64,000 bases of DNA from Eustoma russellianum (GCA_036186865.1 AP025062.1:11767685-11831684), one strand, 5' to 3'; counted from the first letter of the stretch, positions 34,141 to 46,579 are shown. Notes: generated by a model not told the origin, from the letters alone. Made by a program: numbers and translations.

Positions 34141-34808
34141 AGGTCGTTGAAAATGTCACTTCATTCAGTCCAGTTCCAGTGGTTTGCCATTTGTTCTTCT
34201 ATTCAAGTTAAATACCCATCATTCACCATGTTCTCATGAAACATATTATTGGCTACCACTTACACCCTATTGTAAAATAAATATCCAGATTGCATGTCCA
34301 TTGTAAGGTCACATTTTTATCAAACAAAACAATATGTAGATACTAACAAGTAAATGTCACTTATGTACCAACATGGGTTATCCTTTAAAGACAAACTCAC
34401 CTCCTCTTTTCTTTCCTTTAGGCCGAAACTTAGGGGATGCTTTCATCACATTTTTCAGCATATAATCAAGCATGCAATCATGTTCAAGATTCATCTTAAA
34501 CTTATCTTACTAACAACTTCATAAAGCTCTTATGTAGCGCCCCGCCCGAAACCAGGGTTCTGACTCAGTGCACCCGCCGTACTCTACTCCATAGAGTACA
34601 AGGCGTCGATACTATACATGTACATGTCGACATGAATAATGAATCGATCAGCGGTAGCATCATAATATAAACAAATCATAATCGACATGCAATGCACTAC
34701 ATCATAAACTGTACAAATCATCATATACAGAATACCAAAATCTTCTATCACACATCATAATCCGAAACTTAATGCCTTCGAAGTAATCTCTCGGTATGCT
34801 CTTCGTTA

Positions 34809-34957
34809 TCAATGGTCTATCTTGCATATCTTCAACGAGCCTGTATAGTGATACCTGTTATCTGAAAAGTTATAAATGACGCAAGTATGAGCGATAGCCA
34901 CCGACTTTTAATCGCTCAGCAAGTAGTCTTACCAGATACGACATGTGGATCATACAT
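34809..34957 (-). CDS. Candidate split micro-ORF in solo LTR C
   Basis: Possible exon 1 is 34957-34933 (ATGTATGATCC...) and exon 2 is 34861-34809. The 71-nt intron 34932-34862 has an ATCTG-GTAAGACTAC donor and an ATAACTTTTCAG acceptor, phase 1. The exon 2 start (AT-AAC) matches the AT-AAT of element B, but the C-terminus is different and lacks EPRVPYP. Weak on its own; the shared place, phase and intronic hairpin are the reasons to list it. Confidence 0.25.
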
Positions 34958-36109
34958 GGGGAGACGGGGTAACAAATCATAATAACCATACATTTTGAAT
35001 ATAATAAGCACGTCTCCTTTTTAATAAGTAAAGTATCATTTCATATCTGTAAACTGCTGTAACTAAAAGTAGATAAATAAGGAAGATTTCAGAGCATACA
35101 TACCATAAAAACATCTCATTCTGCTTAATCCGTAACATCATACACTATCCATACTTAACTTCTAATCCATAACTTATACCATCTTTGCATATCTTATATG
35201 TACTACATTCTTATGCTTAACACAACATTGTCCACCGTAGTGCTGTCATATACTTAAAGAATTCTTAATCATAACGCTAAGGTGACATGGTCATGACGTG
35301 ATGCATAAAACATGACTTTTCATAAAATGACTTTTCGTAAACATGACTTTTCATAATCATGACATGATTTTCATAACTGGCATAACATGACATATTCATA
35401 ACTTGCATAACATGACATTTTGATAACATGAAGACATAACATTTACATCATTGGCCATAGCACTTTTCATAAGAATAATAACGCACGACATACCGAATGA
35501 TTCCGCATATAGTACATGCACGACATAACATCATGAATCATATGCATATGTGCTAACGGTGACGCATTATGACTGAGATCCCGTGTCCGAGACCCGGTGT
35601 TACACTCAGCCATAACATAAACATGGGCCCCTGACACCTACCACTCCGGTCCCGATGTCAGGACAGCGCTTCAACACAACATAACATAATCATGATCATG
35701 AACATAACATAATATATCGTGTCACATCGGAATCATTCATCTCGTGTTTATTATTCTTATGCATATGAACTTTTTAAAACATGAGATGTGACAACACAAC
35801 TTTGCAAATCTTGTTTTCATGCAACGTGAGATTCGGTCAAATAAGGGTATCTTATCATACTACCACTAGTGGCATCACTTACATACTTACAGTCTAATTA
35901 TCATAACTTAAAGAAATACCATAACCCTTCTTCCATAATATCAAGTCTACACATAGACTTCATAAATCATAACATAAGTACTTAGGGCATAAACTTCCTA
36001 TTTCCGTCAACATCATCTAGGGATTTCATAACTTATATCTTAACTTACACATATTCATATCTAACACATAGAATACAATTAACATGAAATAAAATCATTT
36101 ATGATATTA

Positions 36110-36770
36110 GGCCTAATGGCCGAATGTAAGTACACACACACATATATATACATACTTAATTATCTTATGATATTCTATATAATATTCAAAACTTATTCAT
36201 TTTCACATCTTAACATATATATTATACATATATATCTATGTGTACTACATAATAAAGTTATTTTTTCATAAAAGGCCTAATGGTCGAAATCTATATCTAA
36301 TGTTTACATATGTCAAATCATTTTATAATATATTATGTAATACCCAAAACTTATTCATTTTCATATCTTAACATATATATTATACTTGTATGTATACATA
36401 ATACATGTAAAAGTTATTCTCAACCTCCAAAGGCTCATGGCCGAACAATATATAGATAGATTATACACATGTACATGATTATTTTGTGATGTATCATATC
36501 ATATCTAGAAGTTATCTTTTTCAATCTCCAACATATATGTTTTACATATATGCATATGTATACCATTCACTAAAATGTTTTATCATAAAAGGCCTAGTGA
36601 CCAAAATTACTTATGTATATATATACTTATATATATATTTATGCAAATTAGGCCATATTTAATGCAATACCTTATTTACTTACCTTAACAGCATAAAATT
36701 CTATAATATACATATATATGAAATAAGTAAAAACCATTTTTAATATGAAAGGCCATATGGCCGAAAATAT
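36110..36770 (-). repeat. ~160-bp tandem array in solo LTR C
   Basis: The motif GGCCNNATGGCCGAA or a close variant starts at 36110, 36274, 36432, 36591 and 36751 (spacing 164, 158, 159, 160), and again at about 43547 after LINE2. Between motifs are similar AT-rich blocks (AACTTATTCATTTTCA..., CATATATAT...). It is unrelated in sequence to the 190-bp array. Confidence 0.75.
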
Positions 36771-37139
36771 GAATCTACATATTTATATGTATATAAAATT
36801 TTAAGACACATTACATAGTATACATGACTAAGACATTTTTATATAACTACATACATATATATTATTATACGTGTATTTATATATACATCTATATATATAT
36901 ATAATATTGACTTCATTCGTAAATTTTATAACTTGATAATTGAAAATATATCTATATATTCACTTTATACCATTGATATACATCCGTATATATATATATA
37001 TACTTATATATCTATATATGTTTCAAATACCATTTTCGTTTTTTTATACTCATTGACCGTACATTATTTTTTTTTATATTTTTTTTCGAAAAGACATTTT
37101 ATTAATGCAAACCCTCACTTATGGCGGAGGAAAACCTTA

Positions 37140-38147
37140 TTACAGCAAAAGTGAAGATGATGATGGTAGCAGTAGATGATTATCAACATCCATATTATAT
37201 ATGATATACCGCATTAAAACCTTGCCAAGTAAAACCACCCTTGTGGATAAAACCTTGACGAAGGAAAAAGCGTACATATTTATACAAATGGACTGTTGAT
37301 AGACGCTACAGTGTAAAAAATTATATATAAATCTAAAATTACATAGGCGTAACCAAATAAATATATGTGTGAACATGCGATCCTGATGAAAAGCCCTTCG
37401 CCCGGTAAAAATGACGTTAACGGCCAGAAACAGATGTGTGATCCAAGTCCAATGCAGTGATAGCAAAACCGCAACCCGCCAATGACTAATGTGATGCTGT
37501 AGAGATGGAAGGTAAAAGAACTCCAGAACGCCATGTTGAAGCCCAAGAAAAGACAGTAGTAGAATTGATGCCGTCCATGTGTCATGAAAACATAAGAGTG
37601 TGTTAAACATTTTAAAATGATGTGATAGAAGACACTCAGACAATTGAATATAACACATACCAAGTCTGCCTGTACAAATCCAAGTACAGGCAGAGAAAAG
37701 GGATACAAGCCAATGCATATGGAATGCAAACGATGCAGCAGCGTAATTATAAAACATATGAGATCGCCCAAATATCGAAAGGACATGTAAGTGCGGGTAG
37801 CAGGAATAATAAGATAAGCAGAGATCATAAACTGCAGAAATGTGGATCTCACCAAGTCTGCCTGTACCCTTCAGAGTAGAGGCAGGGAGATTGTCTAAAT
37901 GCCAATCCGTTCGGAAGACGTGATATGTTTGAGATGCCCCCAATGGCCGAAATATCAAACCAGAACTCGGTTTGCCCCATGCATCATAGAAAGGAACCAT
38001 CAACGCGTGCCATGCATCATAAAAAGAAACCATTATGCTGGGTATTGGCAGATAAGATACCATGTGAAAAAGGAAGAATATAAACATACCGAGTCTGCCT
38101 GTACTCACGAGAATATAGGCAGATGATATTATAACACGCCAATCCAT
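37140..38147 (-). CDS. 335-codon ORF in the LINE2 3' region (possible ORF3 or repeat by-product)
   Basis: It starts a few bases after the ORF2 stop with MDWRVIISSAY and stays open for 1008 nt, unusual for AT-rich DNA. It holds three or four diverged modules of the form (M/T)(D/H)W...TGRLG, all in one frame (hairpin starts at 38095, 37858 and 37666; spacing 237 and 192, both multiples of three). The product would be hydrophobic and rich in aromatic residues, with no known domain. However, the end of LINE1's corresponding ORF aligns with LINE2 in another frame, without third-position bias there. RNA-level repeats in a 3' UTR remain the simpler view. Confidence 0.25.
   Translation of the reverse strand: MDWRVIISSAYILVSTGRLGMFIFFLFHMVSYLPIPSIMVSFYDAWHALMVPFYDAWGKPSSGLIFRPLGASQTYHVFRTDWHLDNLPASTLKGTGRLGEIHISAVYDLCLSYYSCYPHLHVLSIFGRSHMFYNYAAASFAFHMHWLVSLFSACTWICTGRLGMCYIQLSECLLSHHFKMFNTLLCFHDTWTASILLLSFLGLQHGVLEFFYLPSLQHHISHWRVAVLLSLHWTWITHLFLAVNVIFTGRRAFHQDRMFTHIFIWLRLCNFRFIYNFLHCSVYQQSICINMYAFSFVKVLSTRVVLLGKVLMRYIIYNMDVDNHLLLPSSSSLLL
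37666..38125 (-). repeat. Three stem-loop modules in the LINE2 3' region
   Basis: Hairpin starts on the plus strand at 37666, 37858 and 38095. The best is CTGCCTGTAC - 8-nt loop - GTACAGGCAG (perfect 10 bp); the second and third have partial pairing. Each is flanked on the minus strand by GGATTGGC-like sequence before and GACTTGGTATG-like sequence after. LINE1 has a single module of the same design. Modules are 192 and 237 bp apart. Confidence 0.7.
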
Positions 38148-38163
38148 ATGGAAGACCTAAAGC

Positions 38164-41100
38164 TCAATGAGTGCGTATGTTTGCTGACGTGAGATCCAAA
38201 GTGACTGAAGCACGCACCATGGGCGGCAGACTATCGTTATCAAAATAGCTTGTTCCCGAAGATGTCATTGCGTATTGGGCCAGATAGTGAGCCGCCATGT
38301 TAGCCTCGCGATATATATGTGTGATTTCCAACCGATAAAGATTAACCAATTCGTGTAGTAGACGGAGATGAAAATTTCCATAGACAGTCTGCGGTTGACA
38401 TAGTCGCATCGACATTTGCGCACAGTCAGTCTCGATGACAAGTGTTCGATATAATGGTAGAAAATAGAGTAAGGCAAATAGAGTAGTCTGAATTTCTGCC
38501 ATCAAAGGTGTGCATGGAGGCAATCGAAAGGACAATGCGCGAACACACATGCCAGCGTGATCGCGCATGATAGCGCCGCCTGCAGCATAGTGACGCCCCA
38601 CTGCTGCATCCACATTGAGTTTAAATCTACATGTTGGCGGAGTGAGCCATCTTATCACCTTGATACGTGGAGGTCGAATATATGGAATCCATGAAAGATT
38701 GAGAGATGGCCCTGCTACTAGTTTTGACCCATGTAATGTGTGAAGCCACATGGAAATGTCAAAGTGGATTGTGGCTCGTAATGTCGATGTAGAAAAGAAT
38801 TCCTTGTCCCCATATACTAAATTAGCATAAGTGCGCCAAATATTGTACACCAAAATACCCGGAACCACAATTTTCAATACTCCACCTAATGAAGAATTTG
38901 ATGAACGGTACCACCATGATAAAAGTTACTGGCGCAGACTCATAGTTGTGGGGGAAGTCCATGCAATTCTGATGCGAAGAAAGTCCACAGATGCCGAATT
39001 GGCGGGCAGTGTAGGAATACATGATCAATCGTTGCCGAATGCTGTTTACAAAATGTGCATTGCGTAGGACGCGTGGTAGAATAATGCACAAGATAGTCTT
39101 CGAATGGGAGAGCCGAGTGAAAGAGACGCCAAAGTAGTAATTTCGTGGTTGGGGAGTGATGTTTAAACCAAATAAACTTAGCCGAAAGTAATGTAGGCGT
39201 GGAGATCCAACAAATGTCATAAGTCGATTTGAGTGTAAATTCGCCCAAGGGTGTGGGCGTCCATGTAAGATGAGAATCAATGCCAGTCGTATGTGAAATG
39301 CAAGTTTCATGAATACGACAAATGAGTTTCCAAACCGGCGAATCTGGTAGTATTGGCCGATAATCACCTCTTCGGCCGTATTTGGCATGCATATACTGGC
39401 TCCATAATGTATCACGCTTTTGATATTTCCACCAAATCCTGCAGTGATATGCTTGTTGGAGCATACTGAGATCGCGAAGTCCTAAGCCGCCTTCCTCAAC
39501 CGGCATAGCTATCTTCGACCACGCCACCCAATGATGACGTTTTCCCCAATAAAAAGATGACATTTTCCTTTGAATCATTTTAATGATAAACTTTGGTAAG
39601 GCTCCTGCAGCAATAATATGAAGAGGGAGCGCCGAGATTACTGACCGTAACAAAACCAAACGTCCTGCAGCGGAAAGGAGACGCGAGTGCCAACCCTGTA
39701 ATCGCTCATCTATATAATGTAAGAGAGTAGAACAGTAACGAGAGCGATTAATCCCTTTGTGGAGATAAGAACCAAGATATCGAAATGGGAGAGAAGAGAG
39801 TCGCATGCCCAACATATCTTGGAAGGAGCGGCATCAACGAGGGGGAATCAGTGCCGAAGGGATGAGACTGCTTTTCTGATAGTTGACCTTTTGACCCGAA
39901 GCAGCTTCATACGCAGTTAAAAATGTGTAAAATCTTCGTAAATTACGTTGTGTGCCCTGCAGAAAGATAAGTAAGTCATCCGCATATGCCAAGTGTGTGA
40001 TTGTGAAAGGGACACGGCCTAGACGAAATGGCAGTATATGTCCCATAGCCGCCAGAGATTTTAAACCTCTGCTGAATCCCTCCGACGCCAAAATAAATAG
40101 CAGGGGAGATAAAGGATCACCCTGCTTGACTCCTCTCCCTGGCCGGAATGTATCCGAAGGTTCCCCATTTATCAATACTGACAACGTAGTAGCACGGAGA
40201 TGATTAATGATAATCCGAATGAAAAAATCCGAAAAGCCAAACTGACGTAACAATCGCTCTAAATAATCCCAACTGACCCGATCAAAGGCCTTCATCATAT
40301 CTAGCTTCAGGCATATGTGTGACCCACCATCCAACAGATGCATCATCTCCAGTGCAATAGAACTTGAGTGGAAATATCATGTCCCAGGAGGAAACCTGTC
40401 TGTTCCAGAGAGATCAATTTCGGAAGCAGCGTCCCCAAACGTGTGGCCACTATACGGGTACAAACTTTACTCAAAAAGTTTGTTAGACAAATGGGGCGAA
40501 AATCACTGAATGTTGTAGGCGATTGAGTCTTGGGTATCAATGTAATTAAGGCACTAGCCATAACAGTCGGCTGCGGGATGCCAAGAAAAAATTCCTGCAC
40601 GGCTTTAACAACATCAGAATGTATGACAGACCAACATGAACGATAAAAACTACCGTGAAATCCATCGGGCCATGCGGCGCTCTGAAGGTCCAAGTGCCAC
40701 ACAGCCTCCTTAACTTCCGTCGCCATAGGAAGCTGCGTAAGCATGGCATTTTTAGATTCGGTTATCAGTCGAGGAATGTGAGAAAGTATAGTAGAGTGAT
40801 TGGTCGTTGGGGCGGAAGCAAATAAATCCCTATAAAAAGAGACCGCAGCAGCCATAATCTCTGGCTTGTCTGTCAAAGTCTCCCCCTGTGTATCTCGAAT
40901 TTTCTGGATATGTAAATTCGTCCTCTTCCCCTTGACAATGGAATGAAAGTATTGTGTGTTGGCATCACCTTCCTTAAGCCATTTTATCCGTGCTTTTTGT
41001 TTCTAGAATTGCAATTCATAATGTGAGGCTTGCAAATATTCGGCCTTGGATCGATGATATACCTCTCGGTTTTCCGCTGTCGGTTGTGCCTCCCAGGCTG

Positions 41101-41248
41101 CCTCAGCTTGATTAAGCTGAGTCTCTGCATGCTTCAGATTGTTAAAAATATTTCCAAAGATATCCTTATTCCATCGCTGTATATCTTTTTTGAAGGCAAA
41201 TAGCTTTTTATAGAAGCCATGCATTCCACCAGTTGTAGGATATGACAG
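38164..41248 (-). pseudogene. LINE2 ORF2, linker, RT, zf-RVT and RNase H
   Basis: From 41224: a linker, a stop at 41003 where LINE1 has Trp, the RT entry (QSAAWPDGFHG, where family members have AGPDG), AFDRVSWDYLERLLRQFGFSD, GVKQGDPLSPLLFILASEGF, LAYADDLLIF (near 40000), then after a frame break at about 39830 the maturation-like region and zf-RVT CTFCKQHSATIDHVFLHC. After another break near 38900 comes RNase H (LNVDAAVG, AEIQ, ETDC, REANMAAHYLA), ending at 38164. Breaks: near 40345, 39830 and 38900, plus stops. Confidence 0.88.
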
Positions 41249-42019
41249 TCATGCCTGCTGCATATAAGAATGAAAGTCGGAGTGATGAAGCCAGGCGTCC
41301 AAAAACCGAAAAGATCGTCTGCTAGCTGAGGCACCGTGTCTACACTGTAATAATAACGGCATGTGGTCCGATGTAACCCTTGGCAAATGCGATAACTGTA
41401 TATCATGAAAGCCATCCTGGAAATCCGAATTTATGAAAACCCAGTCCAAACGACGACAGATCCGGCCAAGCCCTCTGCCATCCGCCCATGTGAACCGAGA
41501 ACCATGATGTGGAGGCGTCATTAAGGAGCATGTTTCAATACACTCATTGAAGTCTTGCAGTGCTGCGAGTGATGGGGTGGAATGTCCTCTATGATCCTCG
41601 ATGGTTCGGAAAGTATTAAAATCACCCCCCACCACCCAGGGCAATTGACATGATTCCGCGAAGACACATAATGAGTTCCATAGCGGACGACGCTGAAGAG
41701 AGGTATGCTTCCCATATACAACAGAGAAAACAAACGTCCATTGCAGAGAGAATGACTGCAAAGTAAAATCGACTACTTGATCTTGATCCTGAGAAGCCAG
41801 CATACGAAATTTAGTGTCACGCCAGAAAAACCACATACGTTCCGAATGTGAAGCATAAAAATGTGAGAAACCTAGTCTTAAGGCAAACCCATCAATTTGT
41901 GAAGGAGCATGCTTAGGTTCAATTAAAGCAAGTAAATGTAAACGGTGTTCTTGAATCATTTGTTTTAATCTAGGTAACGAGGCACGCATGCCTCGAACGT
42001 TCCATATTAAGATATTCAT
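41249..42019 (-). pseudogene. LINE2 ORF2 N-terminus: APE-type endonuclease
   Basis: ATG at 42019 (MNILIWNVRG). Catalytic motifs WNVRG, LIEPKH, VGGDFNTFR, RRLDWVFIN and TSDHMPLL are all present in one frame, so this domain is intact. It ends at TGA 41251-41249, where LINE1 has TGG. It begins just after ORF1's stop (42016), with a 4-nt overlap, a compact ORF1/ORF2 layout. Confidence 0.9.
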
Positions 42020-43298
42020 TGATCAAGAGAGGAGGTACTTCCCTGTATGATGTGCGATGCACTGCGCGTCAAGATTGTGGATGGCGAAAGAGGAGGTAGA
42101 TCTTTGCGTGATCTGCGCTTACGACGTGGGACAACCGGGATGAATTCAGTCTCAGCATCCTGCTCTTCTAAGCGCGATAGTAATATTCCTTCATCCGGCG
42201 ATGGGGGTAACAGATGCATGCGTCGTTCCACATCCACCGGTACGGTTGGAATATCATCAACATGATCATCCTGTGGCAAATCTGTATCTGAAGAATGACC
42301 CGTTTCAATGGGATTGATATCGGATGGAAGATGATGGTCTGCAGCATCACAAAATTCGTCTACCCCCTGGGCTGGTATTGTATCAGACAAAGGTTGAGCC
42401 ATATCCTGTTGTGGTTCCGTCGTAGGTGGGTAGTGGTCATCACGGGCAGATGGTTCAGCAGTGACATCAGGTGGAGACGAAAGTGGTTCCGTCATTCGCT
42501 TTTTGATTGCGGTCCAACGTTGCTGCGGTGGACGATCTGGCTTTGGTGGAGGAGGCGGCGGGGGAGGAGGCGGCGGTGGGGGGCCGTACCATTTTCCTTA
42601 GGTAGACATGCAGCTGCTGCATGACCTAATCTGCGGCAGGATGTGCAGAATTATGGTAGATCCTCGTAAACTATAGATTGTAAGATCAATCTACCCTTTG
42701 CCTGCAAATAGATTTTCTGGGGCAAATCCTGTGATACATCAACCTCAACACAGACTCGAGCCACTGATGGGCGCAAGGCATCTGAAGTTGCGACATCCAG
42801 CTTCAAAGGTGTACCAATCGGCCGAACGACTTCAAATAGGGCTGCACGATGGTGCAGATGGATCGGTAAAGACGCCAGCGCAACCGAGACTGGAACAATA
42901 GGAACGTCAGCGCTTGGGTCAAAATCTACTGTCCACTTTGTAATCCTCATATGACATCCAGAAATATGCCATGAACGACGATAAAAGCAGCGCAAATAAT
43001 CTGCTTCATTGTGGAAATTCAAAAGGATATGCGATTGATCAATCAATGTGATGCGTAAATCTTGATGAAAGCCAATTTTCTCAAAAACCTCACGTATAAT
43101 TTTTAGAGGTGGGCTGCCATACCAAAAAGTGCCAACCAAAGAATACCTGTAGGGTTCAGCCAATGCATCAATTTCAGCGTCAAGAAAAGAGATCAACGGG
43201 AGTCCTTTGTATCTGGAAACAGTTTTCGGCGCAATGTCGATATTGCCGGAATTTCCTGCACCGGCGACAACCGCAGAAAAGCTCGGTGCGGTTGTCAT
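42016..43298 (-). pseudogene. LINE2 ORF1 (DUF4283 and CCHC knuckle)
   Basis: Likely ATG at about 43298 (MTTAPSFSAVVAG). The DUF4283 region has YRYSLVGTFWYGSPPL, DLRITLIDQSHILL and KWTVDFDPSADVPIVPVSV. A stop at 42653-42651 precedes the zinc knuckle CTSCRRLGHAAAAC. After a frame break near 42600 a poly-proline tract (about 42540-42590) and an acidic tail run to 42016. The paralogous LINE1 ORF1 shares the order. Probable RNA-binding nucleocapsid-like protein. Confidence 0.85.
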
Positions 43299-46200
43299 GA
43301 TCCTCGCGAGGTAAGCAGAGAAAAAGAAACGATGAAAGCCAAGGCTGCGATTTGAGATAGTGACGAGGAAAAGGGAATTATCGAGTAGAGTAAGCGGAAG
43401 GAGGGTGATGATCCGGCAACGGCAACGGCTAACGCCGCCGGGGTGCGCTATCGCCAGAGAGAAGCGGCATATTTTTATATATACATATGTATATATATCG
43501 GCCCCATTGACCGTACATAACAAATACATCATTTATACTCCCAAAAGCATCATGGCCGAAATTATACAAGGATATGTACACTAAATATATGTCATATAAA
43601 CATATATTTACATGTTATTATGGTAAAAACTTGAATCTACAACATGGATGATCCAACTTTGATATGAACATAAATACTTAGTATTTATAAAACCATGTAG
43701 GATCTAGGAAGAATACTTGCCTTGATTTACTTTCTTACTCTTAGATGGTGATTCATTCACTTGGATTTGAAGAACACACCTCTCCTCCTTCTCCTTGGTG
43801 TATACGGTTTTGATGCCCAAAAAGGAAAGGTTAGTGTATAACTTATGAAACTAATTATATAGAAGAATCAAACTTAAACTTCATGAAATTCTTACCTTAC
43901 TTGCTTTTGATTCCAGTCCTACACCCTTCTTGAATCCTTCTTGAAAGAATACGAGTTGTTTAACACTTGGTGTAAAAGTTGTTATGTGTTTTGAAATGAA
44001 GAAGAAATCTTCTTCTTGATCTTGTGGGTATGGCCGAAAATGTAGAGTAAGGAGGTTGAATGTTTGAGTTTTCTTGATGGAGAGAGGAGAGAGCCTGTTA
44101 GATGAAGAAGATGAAGCTTCAAGTGTGCAAGATACACACTTTCAGTTGTGAGGCATAAAAAGAGTGAAGAAACAATAATTTGTGTAGTGAATATTTTATT
44201 AGAAAGTATGGTGTAGGAGAATGTGTAAAAATAAAGAAAAGAAGGCTTTTGACTAAATGAAAAGGGAAAGAGGGACCGTGTGAGTGCAAGTGAGGAGGGG
44301 AATAATGTATGAAATGATAAAGGGAAAGATTAAAGAATGGTGGTGGGGTGATGGGTAAAAGTATAATAATGAGGTGTAAAGAGAGTGTAAGATGGTGGAG
44401 TGTTGTAAGAATAAAGTGAAGAATCTTACTTTTTTTTTTCTTTTTGTGGTTTTTCTACCGTGGGAAAAGAAGGGAGGGGAGGAAAGAGAAGAAAACTTTG
44501 GTGGAGTGATGGGTGGAAAAAGTTAGGTGTAGGTAATGATGAAAAGTAAAAGTGTGTAAGAAGATGGGTAAGAAAGAAAAAGTAATCTTGACTTTTGGAG
44601 AGTGGGGGGGGGGGCGGTCTAGTGTTTTAGGGAAGGAGGAAAATTTTGTCTTTTGTGCCATGTAGGACAGAGTGGGAGAAAATGTGATAAAAGCGTGTAT
44701 TGGAATTATCGTATCGGGTATTTTTATTTGGTTTAATTTATATTTAATGACTTAGGTTGTTACCGACTAATTTATTTGAATACCTTGTATGTCTGATACA
44801 GTCATTGTCTAGTCTCATCCAGTCTCGTTATATCCGTTAACTTATCTTAAGGTTATTTTTATGTGTGTTTCTAACCCCGATATTTAATGTCGATGTCTTT
44901 ATTAATTCTAAATAGAAATTTAAAATTCCACTGCAATTTCATCAACATCGCATTTGCGTTCTATTTTCATCATTTCCACTAGCCCGGGATCTCGGGTCGT
45001 AACATCTTATCTTACACATGCATGCTTTTCCATAGATCTTCCAAGTTTCAAATAAGGATCATTCTTGCCTAGACTCACTTAGTTGCATCATAAATTATCT
45101 TAAAAACAGCCTTGAATCTTAATAAAAGATTCAATCTTTGGGAGAATAAGCCACATGCAATGCATTATTCTTAAGAAATCTCTAAGATATAATCTCAAAC
45201 TTAGGATATTCAACTAAAGATCAAATCTTAAGAGCCTCTAGTCATTCAAGTCACTAACTCTTTAAGTAAATCATGATAGATCATTGTATACTTGCCTCTT
45301 CAAGCTAAAGCTCTTGTCTTTTCTTGGTTATGGAGTAAGTTGAGTTGAAATCGTTCTCCTCCTTCCTTGAACATACGGTTTTAGGGGGAAATGGAAGGAA
45401 AAGATTAGTCTTTATTCAATAGATGAAATAGGATATATTTGAGGCTAGAGCATCTTACCAAAATGAGCTTGGAATGGAGATTCAAGCACTTCAAGATGTC
45501 ACCTCCTAAGAAAGTTGATGGCTTTCACCTATTTGAGCCATGGAACCCACTGTTTTGGCATGGAGAGAAGGAGTTCATGTGAGCTTCATTCTTCACTAAA
45601 TAAGAATTCACTTAAGGAAGCTTGGAACAAGACTTACCTAGATGTCTCTTGAGTCTTGAAGATGAAGCTTGATTGAGGACTTCTAGCCTTCAAGAAGGGA
45701 GGGGCCGAAAGTTTTCTTGGTGATGGAAGGGTGGAAATTTTGCTAAGTTTTACTAGGCTTTCCTTGAGAGGATTTCCAAGATGGTTTGAAATGAGCTTGT
45801 AGTGGCTAAAATAAAATATGTTGGGGGGAATAATGGGGAGGCAGCTGACGGTGGGGGAGTCAAATGGAGGGACAAGGCTTTGTGAAAAGTTGAGAAAAGG
45901 GTATTGGATTTGTAGTTGTGTAAGGGCATGTTTGCATGCTTTCATTTTTTTTATCATTTCTTTCTTGCCTGCATGTCTTCTTTTCTTTTATTTTACTAGT
46001 TTATTCTTTGCATGTTTGTTGATTTTGGTATTTAATATTATTTGGTTAATTTAGGTTAATTTGTGGAGGGTTCTAGATCCCTTGAGAGGGTCTTGACTGA
46101 ATATGGGGGGTTCTTGGGGCAATTTTGATTTTTCTTGTATTTTTCTTTAATTCATGTGTTATATTGTTTTATTTATTTTATTATTTTCCAAGATTAGCAT

Positions 46201-46537
46201 ATGTACGTATATATAATAGGATGTACAATGTGCATGTCATATTGATGTACATGTATCCGCATATATACGTACGTATACACGCCTATATGTACATTATATA
46301 TATATATACATATACATCATATACGCACATACCTACACATTGGTGGTTATTGTTCATATAACTCTATATTTCATGTATCACTTTCTTGAAGTCTCCTTAT
46401 TTAATTATTTAGTATCATCTCAATAGTATTTACGTAAAGAGGCTTAAGTTAGCTTAAGTAACACGCACTTGAAGAAATTATCGCTTTCATTCCGTCACTT
46501 ATTCATAGTTCCAAGTACATGTCGTTGGGGTACAACA

Positions 46538-46550
46538 TCCTCCTCCCTTA
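46538..46550 (-). other. Polypurine tract of element B
   Basis: TAAGGGAGGAGGA on the coding strand, directly before the 3' LTR start TGTTGTACCCC at 46537. Confidence 0.85.
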
Positions 46551-46579
46551 TTATAAGTTTCGTCCTCGAAACTTCCGAA

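Larger units (their letters stand above)
31992..34532 (-). repeat. 3' LTR of element B, outer part
   Basis: Resumes at 45010-46537 after the C insertion. It contains the micro-ORF (32312-32532), the 43-bp array (about 32695-32945) and four units of the 190-bp array (anchors at 33484, 33675, 33866 and 34056; one unit fewer than A). No other genes. Confidence 0.93.
37065..43504 (-). mobile_element. L1-type LINE (LINE2), full-length structure
   Basis: Target duplication CATTGACCGTACAT, 14 bp, at 37051-37064 and 43505-43518. A poly-T-rich tail (37065-37087) marks the 3' end. Order on the minus strand: 5' UTR (43504-43299), ORF1, ORF2, 3' region with repeated stem-loops. About 6.4 kb. Related to LINE1 but clearly diverged. 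ORF2 and ORF1 are broken in several places. Confidence 0.95.
34533..45004 (-). mobile_element. Solo LTR C of a second Tekay-like family, with LINE2 inside
   Basis: TGTAGCGCCCCGCCCGAAACC...CGGGTCGTAACA on the plus strand, perfect duplication TCTTA (34528-34532 and 45005-45009). Without LINE2 it is about 4.0 kb and has no internal coding part, hence a solo LTR. Only the last ~80 nt (GCGGGTGCAC, GTACT...AGTAC hairpin, GGGGCGCTACA) resemble element A by eye. It also has a split small ORF, a ~160-bp array with recurring GGCCGAA, and AT-rich stretches. 43519-45004 holds nothing gene-like; a short poly-G run is at about 44604-44614. Confidence 0.88.

Noticed and set aside
42295..42624. Plus-strand Trp/Arg-rich ORF
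   Set aside because: Antisense shadow of the proline-rich tract of LINE2 ORF1.
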